Part shown: piece after piece, positions 43,979-53,242 of the stretch | Layout of the letters: each line of letters opens with the position of its first letter | How positions within the stretch are numbered: the first letter of the stretch is position 1 | Assembly (NCBI GenBank): GCA_023428695.1 | Contig: JAEYWY010000006.1 | Span: 39,463-103,462 of the forward strand | Direction of reading: 5' to 3' | DNA from: Bacteroidota bacterium | GTDB taxonomy: Bacteria; Bacteroidota; Bacteroidia; Cytophagales; Cyclobacteriaceae | DNA length: 64,000 bases | Made by a program: the position numbers and the translations under genes | Notes under the pieces: model-generated | What the model was told of the DNA's origin: nothing | What the model saw: only the letters and a program-made list of their open reading frames with translations | Database searches by the model: none

Positions 43979-45037
43979 ATGGAATTCACAGTGGACCAGA
44001 TCGCAGCTATGCTTGGCGGACAACTGAAGGGAGACGGAAGCGAGAAGGTGAACATGCTGGCGAAAATTCAGGACGCTCAGAAGGGGCAGATCGCATTCCT
44101 GTCAAATCCCAAGTACGAACACTACATCTATTCTACGCAGGCGTCAGCTGTTATCGTAAAGAAAGACTTCGTTCCGAAGAAAGACATACAATCGTCTCTG
44201 ATTCTTGTTGATGATCCGTATTCAAGTTTTACGGCACTGCTGGAAGAGTATCACAAGATGCTGAGCTTTCAGAAGAGCGGCATTGAGCAACCAAGTTTCA
44301 TCGGTGAAAACTCGACATCGGGAAGCAATTCATACCGGGGCGCGTTTTCCTACATCGGCAATAACGTTACGCTTGGCGACAACGTGAAGATATACCCGCA
44401 CGCGTACATTGGGGACGACGTTCGAATTGGAAGTAACACAATACTTCATTCGGGCGTCAAAGTGTACAGTGGTACAAGAATCGGAAACAACTGTGTTCTC
44501 CATTCCGGTGTCGTTATCGGTAGTGATGGATTCGGCTTTGCGCCACAACCGGATGGAACCTATAAGACCATACCACAGTTGGGTAATGTCATCATTGAAG
44601 ACAATGTTGCAATTGGTGCGAACACGGTTATCGATTGCGCCACGTTTCTTGGTGATAGTACGTTCATTCGCAGCGGCGTTAAGCTTGATAACCTCATCCA
44701 GGTCGCCCACAACGTCGAAATCGGCAAGAATACTGTTATTGCAGCGCAAACCGGCATTTCCGGATCCAGCAAGGTTGGTGAGAATTGCGTCATTGCAGGT
44801 CAGGTTGGTGTGGCTGGCCACCTTGTGATCGCGAGCAATACGAGTATCGGCGCCCAGGCAGGTATCCTGAAATCCAACAAGTCGGGTGAAAAGCTGTTAG
44901 GGTCTCCTGCTATCGATTACAAGGGTTATTTCCGCTCATATGCGGCATTCAAGAATCTCCCTGACTGGTATGATCGCCTCCGCGAACTTGAACGTAAAGT
45001 ACAGGAACGAGAGGCTGAACGACTCAAGACCTCATAA
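43979..45037 (+). CDS. lpxD: UDP-3-O-(3-hydroxyacyl)glucosamine N-acyltransferase
   Basis: About 352 residues from ATG 43979 (MEFTVDQIAAMLGG). The N-terminal uridine-binding domain is followed by hexapeptide left-handed beta-helix repeats (about 105-310). The family stretch IGSDGFGFAPQPDGTYKTIPQLG and the catalytic His in QVAHNVEIG are present. It adds the N-linked 3-hydroxyacyl chain in lipid A synthesis. It is followed by lpxC/fabZ and lpxA, so three early lipid A steps are side by side. Confidence 0.95.
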   Translation: MEFTVDQIAAMLGGQLKGDGSEKVNMLAKIQDAQKGQIAFLSNPKYEHYIYSTQASAVIVKKDFVPKKDIQSSLILVDDPYSSFTALLEEYHKMLSFQKSGIEQPSFIGENSTSGSNSYRGAFSYIGNNVTLGDNVKIYPHAYIGDDVRIGSNTILHSGVKVYSGTRIGNNCVLHSGVVIGSDGFGFAPQPDGTYKTIPQLGNVIIEDNVAIGANTVIDCATFLGDSTFIRSGVKLDNLIQVAHNVEIGKNTVIAAQTGISGSSKVGENCVIAGQVGVAGHLVIASNTSIGAQAGILKSNKSGEKLLGSPAIDYKGYFRSYAAFKNLPDWYDRLRELERKVQEREAERLKTS

Positions 45038-45048
45038 TCCGACCAAAG

Positions 45049-45079
45049 TTTGATTATCTGGATATTGAGCTTAAATTTG
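45049..45079 (+). promoter_or_regulatory. Promoter of lpxC/fabZ-lpxA
   Basis: TTTG (45049-45052), 19-bp spacer, TAAATTTG (45072-45079): an exact consensus match, 16 bp before ATG 45096. Confidence 0.85.
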
Positions 45080-45095
45080 CCCACTTTTCAAGCCA

Positions 45096-46493
45096 ATGCT
45101 CAATATCAAACAGCAAACAATCCAGAAGTCGGTTACCCTTTCCGGTGTTGGACTGCATACTGGAGTGCAAACGAACATGACCTTTGTTCCGGCGAAGCCT
45201 AATCACGGAATCAAGTTTCAACGGATTGATATTCCAGGTTCACCCATCATCGATGCGGATTGCGACAACGTTGTTGACGTATCGCGTGGTACGACTATCG
45301 AACAGTCAGGCGCCCGTGTGAGCACGATCGAGCATACGTTGGCTGCGCTTACAGGCTTGGAAATCGACAACGTCCTCATTCAACTCGACGGCCCCGAATG
45401 TCCGATCATGGACGGAAGCTCCCTCCAATTCGTTGAGGTGCTTAAAGACGCCGGCGCAGAGGAACAAAATGCCATTCGCGACTTCTTTGAAGTGCAGGAA
45501 CCAATATTCTACCGCGAGGCAGCGAGAAACGTTGAAATCGCTGCACTTCCGCTCGATGACTATCGCGTAACGGTGATGATTGACTACAATTCACCTGTTC
45601 TCGGCAGTCAACACGCTTCTATTACCGATATCAGACAATTTGAAAAGGAAATCGCTTCCTGCAGGACGTTCTGTTTTCTGCACGAGCTTGAGATGTTATA
45701 CAAGAACAATCTTATCCGCGGCGGTGATCTGAACAACGCTATCGTTATTGTTGATCGCGTGGTCCAGGAAAATGAACTCGACAACATCGCAAAGATGCTC
45801 GGCAAGCCCAAGGTCGCCGTGAAGCAGGAAGGAATTCTGAACAATATCGAACTGCGTTACAAGAATGAACCGGCACGCCACAAGTTGCTTGACATTGTGG
45901 GCGACCTCACACTCGCAGGGCGTCCACTTAAGGCACAGGTGCTGGCAGCAAGGCCGGGCCATGCAGCGAACGTAGCTTTTGCCAAGAAGCTTAAGAAGGC
46001 GATGCAGGAAGCCGATAAAAAAGGCAGGCCGAAATACAATCCGAGCCTTCCTCCGGTGATGGACATCAACAAGATTTCATCCATCCTGAAGCATCGTTAT
46101 CCTTTTCTGCTTATCGACAAGATCATTTACCTCGACACGGAGAGCGTGGCAGGCGTGAAGAATGTTACAGTAAATGAACCATTTTTCCAGGGTCACTTCC
46201 CCGGCAATCCCGTGATGCCTGGTGTGCTTCAGATCGAAGCTATGGCGCAGATTGGCGGTATCCTTGTGCTTAACACGGTTCCCGATCCGGAAAACTACTG
46301 GACCTATTTCCTGGGAATCGAAAACTTCCGTTTCCGGAAGATGGTACTCCCCGGCGATACAATGGTTATTCAGTGTGATTTGCTGGCGCCCATCAAGCGG
46401 GGAATTGCCAAAATGTATGGTCGTGCATTTGTCGGCAACACGCTTGTATGTGAAGGTACAATGACGGCCAGCATCGTCCGCAAAGATTCATGA
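45096..46493 (+). CDS. lpxC/fabZ: Fused LpxC deacetylase / FabZ dehydratase
   Basis: 465 residues. LpxC domain (about 1-305): zinc ligands in STIEHTLAAL (about His79) and RHKLLDIVGDL (His and Asp); it deacetylates UDP-3-O-acyl-GlcNAc, the committed step of lipid A synthesis. FabZ domain (about 325-465): HRYPFLLIDK with the catalytic His, and GHFPGNPVMPGVLQIEAMAQ with the catalytic Glu; it dehydrates 3-hydroxyacyl-ACP. Fusion puts the two enzymes competing for 3-hydroxyacyl-ACP on one chain and is typical of Bacteroidetes. The stop overlaps lpxA by 4 bp. Confidence 0.96.
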   Translation: MLNIKQQTIQKSVTLSGVGLHTGVQTNMTFVPAKPNHGIKFQRIDIPGSPIIDADCDNVVDVSRGTTIEQSGARVSTIEHTLAALTGLEIDNVLIQLDGPECPIMDGSSLQFVEVLKDAGAEEQNAIRDFFEVQEPIFYREAARNVEIAALPLDDYRVTVMIDYNSPVLGSQHASITDIRQFEKEIASCRTFCFLHELEMLYKNNLIRGGDLNNAIVIVDRVVQENELDNIAKMLGKPKVAVKQEGILNNIELRYKNEPARHKLLDIVGDLTLAGRPLKAQVLAARPGHAANVAFAKKLKKAMQEADKKGRPKYNPSLPPVMDINKISSILKHRYPFLLIDKIIYLDTESVAGVKNVTVNEPFFQGHFPGNPVMPGVLQIEAMAQIGGILVLNTVPDPENYWTYFLGIENFRFRKMVLPGDTMVIQCDLLAPIKRGIAKMYGRAFVGNTLVCEGTMTASIVRKDS

Positions 46494-47278
46494 GCCAATA
46501 TCACCTAAGCAACGTACATCCAGAAGCCGTAATTGGTAACAATGTTACGATAGAACCATTCGCTACTGTTCAGAAGAACGTTGTGATTGGAGACGGAAGC
46601 TGGATTGGGCCTTACGCAACCATCATGGAAGGCTCCCGTATCGGAAAGAATTGCAAAATTTTTCCCGGTGCCGTCATATCCGGTATCCCTCAGGATCTGA
46701 AATTCCGCGGTGAAGAAACTACGGCCGAGATCGGAGATAATACAACTATCCGCGAGTGCGTAACAATCAACAGGGGCACCGTTGACAAGTTCAAGACTGT
46801 TATTGGTTCAAACTGTCTGCTGATGGCGTATGTTCACGTCGGACATGATTGTCTTGTTGGCAACAACTGCATACTCGGAAACGTCGTCCAACTGGCAGGC
46901 CACGTACTCATTCACGACTACGCAATCTTTGGTGGTTCGTGCGCGGTTCAGCAGTTCTCAAAGATCGGAGCGCACGCTTACATTGGTGGTGGTTCACTTG
47001 TACGCAAGGACGTTCCTCCGTTTACAAAGGCCGCGCGTGAACCGTTGTCCTATGCGGGTATCAATACCGTTGGCCTTCGCCGCCGGGGATTTACTTCTGA
47101 AAAGATCAGCGAAATACAGGAGATTTATCGTTATATTTTCCTGAAGAATATCAACAATTCGAAAGCCGTCGAAATCGTGGAGCACGAAATTCCTGCCAGC
47201 GAGGAACGCGATTACATCCTTGATTTCATTCGCACGTCCGAACGTGGTATCATGAAAGGATACGGCGGAATCGACTAA
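46490..47278 (+). CDS. lpxA: UDP-N-acetylglucosamine O-acyltransferase
   Basis: 262 residues. Hexapeptide repeats (about 1-190) form the left-handed beta helix. The catalytic His lies in YVHVGHDCLVGN (about 113). GGGSLVRKDVPPFTKAAR precedes a C-terminal helical domain (about 195-262). It adds the O-linked 3-hydroxyacyl chain to UDP-GlcNAc, the first lipid A step. Its start overlaps the lpxC/fabZ stop, and the ABC ATPase gene follows 15 bp later. Confidence 0.95.
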   Translation: MSQYHLSNVHPEAVIGNNVTIEPFATVQKNVVIGDGSWIGPYATIMEGSRIGKNCKIFPGAVISGIPQDLKFRGEETTAEIGDNTTIRECVTINRGTVDKFKTVIGSNCLLMAYVHVGHDCLVGNNCILGNVVQLAGHVLIHDYAIFGGSCAVQQFSKIGAHAYIGGGSLVRKDVPPFTKAAREPLSYAGINTVGLRRRGFTSEKISEIQEIYRYIFLKNINNSKAVEIVEHEIPASEERDYILDFIRTSERGIMKGYGGID

Positions 47279-47293
47279 CAAAACGCCCAGCTT

Positions 47294-47938
47294 GTGTCGG
47301 AATCAGCCAGTTACCGCGGTATCACAATTAATATCGACGACCTTGGTAAACGGTTTAACAGAGAGTGGATATTCCGGAATCTCACCTATTCGTTTGAACC
47401 GGGGCAGATGTACGCAGTCACCGGCCCCAACGGTTCGGGTAAGTCCACGTTGATGCAAATACTTTGGGGCCAGAGTCTCCCGTCAGCGGGCACAATTTCG
47501 TATAGCGAATCCGGTAGCGATATCCCTGCTGAAGAAATATTCAGACGTGTGTCGATCGCCACGCCATATATGGACCTGATCGAAGAACTTACTCTTGAGG
47601 AGCATATCGACTTCCATTGCCGGCTCAAGCCGCTTCGGGCCGGGATCACACGCGACGAACTGATTGAACGTATGTACCTTTCATCGTCGCGAAAAAAGCA
47701 AATTGGGGTATTTTCGTCCGGGATGCGGCAGCGCTTGAAGATCGGCTTGGCGCTATTCTCACAGGCCGATATCGTTTTTCTGGACGAACCGGGGACAAAT
47801 CTCGACAAACAGGCATTTTCGTGGTATATGTTGCAGATCACCGACACGCTGTCCCATTCGTCGATAATTGTGGCGTCGAATAACCCGGATGAATATAAAG
47901 GCGCATCGGCGGCATTGAACATTATGGATTACAAATAG
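47294..47938 (+). CDS. ABC transporter ATP-binding protein with altered H-loop
   Basis: 214 residues from GTG 47294. Walker A GPNGSGKSTL (about 46-55), signature FSSGMRQRL and Walker B IVFLDEPGTNLD are intact. The H-loop His is replaced by Asn (VASNNPDE), and no clear Q-loop Gln is seen (SIATPYMDL). It may be a weak ATPase or a partner in a heterodimer. No permease gene is adjacent. Cotranscription with lpxA suggests an envelope role, which is inference. Confidence 0.8.
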   Translation: MSESASYRGITINIDDLGKRFNREWIFRNLTYSFEPGQMYAVTGPNGSGKSTLMQILWGQSLPSAGTISYSESGSDIPAEEIFRRVSIATPYMDLIEELTLEEHIDFHCRLKPLRAGITRDELIERMYLSSSRKKQIGVFSSGMRQRLKIGLALFSQADIVFLDEPGTNLDKQAFSWYMLQITDTLSHSSIIVASNNPDEYKGASAALNIMDYK

Positions 47939-48090
47939 GCACCGGCAGGTACCATATTGGTTACCTTTTAAGAAACTGCCGATTAATATTGAAATAACAT
48001 AAATCTTACAGGCAAATGCACGTTAACCGGGCATCTGATTTTTGATTTTATTTAATTTACTCGCATATTCGTAAATCTAACGTTTAAGAA

Positions 48091-48549
48091 ATGAACCTAT
48101 TAACTCGTATTCTGACACTCGCGATACTCGTTAGCGCAACCCTTTATTTTTCTGCCTGCGACAAGGGCGGCGGAGATGAGAAGTCAGAGAAGGAACAGCA
48201 AATTGACAAGCTTGTCGGAACATGGAGCGCATCGGCGGTTACTTACGATGGCGATGATCAAATGACCGATTATGGAGACTTCGAGATTACAATTGCAAAA
48301 GCCTCCGCAGAAGCGATGACTTTCACAACTGCAAACCGCCCGGACAAACTCACTCCCTGGGATGCATCCGGAACATTCACATTCGGATCACCCGTTACAT
48401 CGAAGCTTGTTCGTGGCGATGGCGTTGAAATCACATATGCAGTAAGCGGAAGCAACCTCACGCTGACTATGGAAAATTATTCAGGAACGGGTTATAACGG
48501 TCGCACAGAAACCGTTGCCGGTGACTGGGTATTCACGCTTACAAAATAG
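48091..48549 (+). CDS. Lipoprotein, lipocalin-like, unknown function
   Basis: 152 residues. The signal peptide with lipobox YFSAC places Cys23 as the lipidated residue, followed by a Gly/Asp-Lys/Glu-rich spacer. The mature part (KLVGTWSASAVTYDG... ending GDWVFTLTK) has the LxGTW opening common in Bacteroidetes lipocalin-like domains and is mostly beta strand. Probably exposed on the outer membrane or periplasmic. It stands alone after a 150-bp gap and has its own terminator. Confidence 0.8.
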   Translation: MNLLTRILTLAILVSATLYFSACDKGGGDEKSEKEQQIDKLVGTWSASAVTYDGDDQMTDYGDFEITIAKASAEAMTFTTANRPDKLTPWDASGTFTFGSPVTSKLVRGDGVEITYAVSGSNLTLTMENYSGTGYNGRTETVAGDWVFTLTK

Positions 48550-48572
48550 ATTCTCAAAATATTTTGGTATTG

Positions 48573-48600
48573 AAAAGGTCTCTGATTGGAGACCTTTTTT
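48573..48600. terminator. Bidirectional terminator between the lipoprotein and mutS2
   Basis: AAAAGGTCTC (48573-48582) pairs with GAGACC plus T (48589-48598), loop TGATTG, ending in a T run on the plus strand and A-flanked on the other. The mutS2 stop codon (48599-48601) is inside the T run. Confidence 0.85.
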
Positions 48601-50956
48601 ATTTCAGTACGACTACCGTTATACCGTCGCCGCCCCGTTCAACGTGCTCATCAGAAATGCTTGCGACTTCCTTGTAACGCTTTAACGCATCGCGCACAAC
48701 CTTTCGCAAAACTCCTTCACCCTTTCCGTGAAGAATTCTAAGCTCACCCTGCGCGAGGAGTATTGCCGTATCCATAAACTGTTCCAGCAGCCCCCCAACT
48801 TCCTCAACACGTTTTCCCCTGATATCAAGTGTACTGTTGAAGCTTGCGCGTTTTGCGTGAACGTCGATTCCGGCCATGCGCAGTCTCTTTGTTATTTCTT
48901 TCTCAACGGCAGCTGTAATTTTTTCCAGCCTATCAACCCTCACCAGTGACTTCAACTCGCCGAATTGAACGGTAGCAGTCTTGCCCTTGACTTGTGTAAC
49001 GATACCACTACCCTCCTGGCCGATAATTCTGACGCGATCACCTTCCCTTAATTCCACAGGCTTCTTTTCCTTTGCAGGGACTTTCACTTTCAACGACAGC
49101 GATTCGAGTCCCTTCCGAACTTTCAAGGTTTCTTTGCGCTCCGCCTTATTCTCACGAATGTGACGGATCGTTTTCTCGATCTCGCGATTCGTTTGCTGCA
49201 GCAGAGTCGCGGCTTCCTGTTTTGCTTTTTCAATGATCTCCTTCTTGCGCGCCTCAAGCTCATTAGACAATGTCTCGTATCGGGCCAGCGTCTCTGTAAC
49301 CGCGGCTTCTTTCCGGTTCATTTGTTTCAGCCTGTTCGACAACTCCTGTTTTTCCTTCTCCAGCGAACGAACCAGTGTCTCAAATCCGGCCAGATCTTTA
49401 CCTACCAGTTTTTCCGCCTCTGCGAGCGTTTGTTCCGGCAATCCGGTTTTGCGCGCAATTTCCAGCGCGAAAGAACTTCCCGGTTTACCCTGATCAAGCT
49501 GATATAGCGGGAGCAAATTTTTCTCATCGAAACGCATGGCCGCATTCTGTATTCCCTGATGCTGGCCCGCGAAAAGTTTTAGGTTGTAATAGTGCGTCGT
49601 GGCGACTCCCCACACGCGCTTTTCCAGCAGCGACGCTAGTATCGCCTGCGCAATAGCACCACCGAAGTTCGGGTCGGTTCCGGACCCAAGCTCATCAAGT
49701 AAAACAAGTGAACGCTCATCGGCGTGCTGCAGAAACACGTTCATATTCTGAAGGTGACTGCTGTACGTGCTCAAATCATTCTCGATCGATTGTTGATCGC
49801 CGATATCGAGAAAAATGCTCTGAAATACACCTATGCGACTGCGTTCGGACGCAGGTACAAGCATACCACATTGCACCATATACTGAAGCAGGCCGACAGT
49901 TTTAAGTGCAACGGACTTGCCACCCGCATTTGGCCCCGATACCAGGAGCATTCTTTCCGTTGCGGAGAGTGTCACCGACAGCGGAACGACTTCGCGTTTG
50001 CCTTTCAGACTGAGATACAGTAAAGGATGTCGCGCGTTGATGAGTACAACCTCAGGCTTCTTACCGACCATCGGAAGGTCCGCTCCAATCTCCAGTGAGA
50101 ATTTTGCCTTTGATCGGATGAAATCAATCTGCGCGAGAAACTGAAACGCATGACGCAACGGATCCAGTTGTTCGCGAAACCTGTCGGTCAATTCGGTGAG
50201 AATCCTGATGACTTCGCGTTTTTCTGCGTGTTCAAGTTCACGAATCAGGTTATTCGAATCAAGCATTTCAGCGGGCTCCATGAAGACCGTCTGACCAGTT
50301 GCCGATTCATCAAGGATAAAACCTTTGAGGCGACGTTTATGCTCGGCAAGTATAGGCAGTACGATACGGCCCTCGCGGATTGTCGGAAGCGCTCCCTCGG
50401 GTACCCATTTCTCAGCGACGGCATTCCGATAAATCTGATCTGCCAACCTGCGTAACCGCGACTGCTCATCACGCAATGACTTACGGATACGACCAAGTTC
50501 CGGGCTTGCGCTATCCCGCACGGCACCCTTGTCGTCGATCAACGTGGCCACCATACGAACGAGGTCCTGGGGAACCTGTACCGGTTCGGATAATCTATGC
50601 AGATGCGGATAGATCTCATTCGCCTTTACGAGGAACTCGCGGCACTCGATGACGGTCTGAAGAGCATACGACAAATGCAGAAACTCTTCCGCTTCAAGCC
50701 AATTGCCCGCCAGTGCGATACGCTTCAACCAGTCGGTCGCGTCATAGAAAAAACGCGACGGAAAGGGTTCGCTTTTTTCAAGGATTTGACGGAACTCAAG
50801 GTTTTGATGGAGAAGCGTTGTGATGAACTCCGGATTTGTGCTGAACCTCATGTTGTCAACCCATGCCGCACCCGATAAGGATTGGCAACCCTTCTTTAGC
50901 CGCTCGCGGATCTGGTCAAAACCGAGCTTCGATTCAAAGTCTGCCGGGTAAATCAT
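48599..50956 (-). CDS. mutS2: Endonuclease MutS2
   Basis: 785 residues. MutS core (about 1-310) without mismatch-recognition domain I, then ATPase domain with Walker A GPNAGGKSV (about 338), DIGDQQSIENDLSTYSSHL, LLDELGSGTDP and ATTHYYNLK. A long coiled coil follows (about 515-625), and a C-terminal Smr nuclease domain (about 705-785) with LDIRGKR and LHGKGEG. MutS2 acts on recombination intermediates or, in some bacteria, on collided ribosomes. The start overlaps the DUF4296 stop by 4 bp. Confidence 0.95.
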   Translation of the reverse strand: MIYPADFESKLGFDQIRERLKKGCQSLSGAAWVDNMRFSTNPEFITTLLHQNLEFRQILEKSEPFPSRFFYDATDWLKRIALAGNWLEAEEFLHLSYALQTVIECREFLVKANEIYPHLHRLSEPVQVPQDLVRMVATLIDDKGAVRDSASPELGRIRKSLRDEQSRLRRLADQIYRNAVAEKWVPEGALPTIREGRIVLPILAEHKRRLKGFILDESATGQTVFMEPAEMLDSNNLIRELEHAEKREVIRILTELTDRFREQLDPLRHAFQFLAQIDFIRSKAKFSLEIGADLPMVGKKPEVVLINARHPLLYLSLKGKREVVPLSVTLSATERMLLVSGPNAGGKSVALKTVGLLQYMVQCGMLVPASERSRIGVFQSIFLDIGDQQSIENDLSTYSSHLQNMNVFLQHADERSLVLLDELGSGTDPNFGGAIAQAILASLLEKRVWGVATTHYYNLKLFAGQHQGIQNAAMRFDEKNLLPLYQLDQGKPGSSFALEIARKTGLPEQTLAEAEKLVGKDLAGFETLVRSLEKEKQELSNRLKQMNRKEAAVTETLARYETLSNELEARKKEIIEKAKQEAATLLQQTNREIEKTIRHIRENKAERKETLKVRKGLESLSLKVKVPAKEKKPVELREGDRVRIIGQEGSGIVTQVKGKTATVQFGELKSLVRVDRLEKITAAVEKEITKRLRMAGIDVHAKRASFNSTLDIRGKRVEEVGGLLEQFMDTAILLAQGELRILHGKGEGVLRKVVRDALKRYKEVASISDEHVERGGDGITVVVLK

Positions 50957-51303
50957 TTCTCGTCGGTGGCAAGCGGCGTACGCTGTTCCATGAGGTTGAG
51001 CGAATCGACGAGTACGCTGTAGATGGCCTCCAGATCTTTCGGACGCTGCATGTAGTACTGCATCGACCGATGAAACACAGAATCCGGAATCCGGGTTTTT
51101 TCAAAGATTTTCGGTCGCATTCTTTCGAATACCTTGACCGAGGAGTCCGGCCGGACGCCCAGACGCTGGACCTTTTCTTCCGTGAGATAAACCTCGGTCA
51201 GGACGCGCACCATATCCTCCCTGGAAAGAATTCCTTCCGGCCGCTTCTCGCGGGTGCACCCCGCCGGCAGGATCAACAGCAAAGCGGCTAACCCAACCTT
51301 CAT
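50953..51303 (-). CDS. DUF4296 lipoprotein
   Basis: 116 residues from ATG 51303, chosen because it gives a proper lipoprotein signal peptide (MKVGLAALLLILPAGC). Longer frames reach 51423. The DUF4296 core follows: EGILSREDMVRVLTEVYLTE, SVFHRSMQYYMQRP and LEAIYSVLVDSLN. The family is restricted to Bacteroidetes and of unknown function. It is upstream of mutS2 and translationally coupled to it (4-bp overlap). It diverges from the Bat cluster. Confidence 0.82.
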   Translation of the reverse strand: MKVGLAALLLILPAGCTREKRPEGILSREDMVRVLTEVYLTEEKVQRLGVRPDSSVKVFERMRPKIFEKTRIPDSVFHRSMQYYMQRPKDLEAIYSVLVDSLNLMEQRTPLATDEK

Positions 51304-51357
51304 CACGGATAAAAAACCTTTAATACTCAATTCAGACCAATATTTCATTCGGCCCAG

Positions 51358-51365
51358 CAAAAATA
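51358..51365 (-). promoter_or_regulatory. -7 promoter box TATTTTTG for DUF4296-mutS2
   Basis: Exact TAnnTTTG on the minus strand (51365 to 51358). It gives a leader of about 48 nt to ATG 51303 and supports that start over the longer frames. No clear -33 TTTG. Confidence 0.45.
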
Positions 51366-51455
51366 TCATAATTGTTCTATTTTTCGGGGTCGGGAGTTGG
51401 CGTACTGTTATTAAGTCGTTCACGACGAGAACAGTTCCCCGCAGAAATTGTGCCC

Positions 51456-52334
51456 ATGAAAGAGCTGCTGAAGAAACTAAGGAAGTACGAAATCCAGATT
51501 CGCAAGGCGATAAACAGTCATATGCAGGGTGATTTCCATTCCGTCTTCAAAGGCAGCGGTCTGGAATTTGACGATGTGCGACCCTATCAGTATGGCGACG
51601 ACATTCGAACCATCCACTGGAACGTATCCGCAAAGGGCCACGGGACGTTCGTAAAAACCTACCGCGAGGAAAAAGAACAAACTGTCTTTTTCATCCTTGA
51701 CGTAAGTGCCTCCGAGGATATTGGCCAGACAGGTCGGACAAAGGCCGATGTCAGCCGCGAAATATGTGGCGTACTCACCCTTTCTGCGGTAAAAGAATCG
51801 AGTCACGTTGGTCTGATCTGTTTCTCGGACATCCGGGAAGTATATCTCAAGCCCGTGAAGGGGCATTCGCAGGCGTACGAAATAATAAAAGCGCTGGCGA
51901 GCCTGAAGCCAAAATCGCAGCAAACAAACCTTGCTCACGCGATTTCATTTGCGTTGAACATTATTAAGCGACGAAGCGTCGTTATTTTGATTTCTGATTT
52001 TATCGACGAAGGATACTTTGACAACCTCAAGGCACTCGCCCGTCGGCATGACCTTGTTGTTATTCACATCTGCGACAAACTGGAGAGCAACCTGCCGGGC
52101 CTTGGCATCGTACCTGTGCTTGACAAGGAGTCGGGGAAGACTTTATGGGTAAACACCTCTTCTTCTGACTTCCGCAAGAAAATCAGCCAGAGCCTGGAGG
52201 CACGTAAGGAAGAACTCGAGAAGTTCAGTCGCAAACATCAGATAAATTTTATTTCTCTCGATACGCAGGAAGATTATGTGCCCAAGCTGCTTCGGTTGTT
52301 TAAGGTACGGAACAAGTCGCTGAAAACAACGTAG
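51456..52334 (+). CDS. DUF58 protein of the Bat (aerotolerance) cluster
   Basis: 292 residues from ATG 51456 (MKELLKKLRKYEIQIRKAIN); a frame from 51372 is open. The DUF58 signature GSGLEFDDVRPYQYGDDIRTIHWNVSAK region (about 34-60) is present, followed by a von Willebrand-like fold (FFILDVSASE, then ILISDFIDEG). DUF58 proteins are encoded beside MoxR ATPases and BatA/B and are thought to act in chaperone or metal insertion assemblies. No moxR lies in the window. The hydrophobic-free N-terminus suggests it is cytosolic. Confidence 0.88.
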   Translation: MKELLKKLRKYEIQIRKAINSHMQGDFHSVFKGSGLEFDDVRPYQYGDDIRTIHWNVSAKGHGTFVKTYREEKEQTVFFILDVSASEDIGQTGRTKADVSREICGVLTLSAVKESSHVGLICFSDIREVYLKPVKGHSQAYEIIKALASLKPKSQQTNLAHAISFALNIIKRRSVVILISDFIDEGYFDNLKALARRHDLVVIHICDKLESNLPGLGIVPVLDKESGKTLWVNTSSSDFRKKISQSLEARKEELEKFSRKHQINFISLDTQEDYVPKLLRLFKVRNKSLKTT

Positions 52335-52339
52335 TGAAT

Positions 52340-53242
52340 ATGCGTATAGCGATCATCTGCATCTTCTTTACGATCGTCGCCTTACCGGTTCATGTTGCCG
52401 GCCAGGAAATCGTTGTTCACGGAGGTTTCCTCACGGACAGCATGCGCGTTGGCGATGAGATCTTTTACTCGCTGAGTGCAAGCTACCCAGCCGGCGACCA
52501 AATCGTCTTTCCCGACTCGTCGTTCTTCTACGGATCATTCGAATTCATAAACAAAAGATATTACCCGACCAGGACCAGAAATGGTGTAAGCGTCGACAGT
52601 GCCGTATACCGACTTGCAACTTTCGAAACAGACTCGCTCCTCCGTTTGCGTCTACCGGTGTTCAAAATCAACGCACTTGACAGTACGCGCGTTTCGGCGA
52701 CGTGGGACACTGTGCGGATGCAACTGATGGTGAAGGCAATGCCCGAACAGATTGGCCCAGACATGCCGTTGCGCGCAACGATTGCCTACCAGGATGTTCC
52801 CAAATCTTTTAACTATCCGTTGATCCTTGCGCTCGCCGGGCTGTCTGTGGTGCTTGCGGTTGTAATGTGGGTTATCTTCGGAAACCGCGTACGTGATTAC
52901 ATGAAAGAAAAGAAAATGCAAAAGGCTCATGAGCTCTTCCTTTCACGTTTCAACGCAGCAGCAAACGCGGTTACTACGGATTTTTCACCGAAGAAAGCCG
53001 AGGTCGTGTTGCTGGTTTGGAAACATTATATGGAGTACCTGAACCGACGCCCATACACAAAAATGACCACACGCGAAACCGTCAGAGTTGAGAAAGATCA
53101 ACAGCTTGCCAGCAGCCTGCGACGTCTCGACGCGTCAATTTACGGAACGAGCACCAGCATAACGGGAGCGCTGGATGAACTACGGCGTTTCGCCGACGCC
53201 ACATTTGTAAAGAAATTGAAAGAGGTGCGACATGAACAGTGA
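52340..53242 (+). CDS. Bat-cluster membrane protein, unknown function
   Basis: 300 residues from ATG 52340 (GTG 52334 is also in frame). Signal peptide (about 1-21), periplasmic beta-rich domain (about 22-150), one membrane helix (about 155-180, LILALAGLSVVLAVVMWVIF) and a cytoplasmic helical region rich in charged residues (about 182-300). A protein of this layout is encoded between DUF58 and BatA in Bacteroidetes Bat operons. The 3' end overlaps batA by 11 bp. Confidence 0.75.
   Translation: MRIAIICIFFTIVALPVHVAGQEIVVHGGFLTDSMRVGDEIFYSLSASYPAGDQIVFPDSSFFYGSFEFINKRYYPTRTRNGVSVDSAVYRLATFETDSLLRLRLPVFKINALDSTRVSATWDTVRMQLMVKAMPEQIGPDMPLRATIAYQDVPKSFNYPLILALAGLSVVLAVVMWVIFGNRVRDYMKEKKMQKAHELFLSRFNAAANAVTTDFSPKKAEVVLLVWKHYMEYLNRRPYTKMTTRETVRVEKDQQLASSLRRLDASIYGTSTSITGALDELRRFADATFVKKLKEVRHEQ

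Noticed and set aside
47943..47981. CGGCA...TGCCG and GGTA...TACC arms after the ABC ATPase, possible terminator
   Set aside because: An 11-nt bulge on one side and no T tract; too weak to call.
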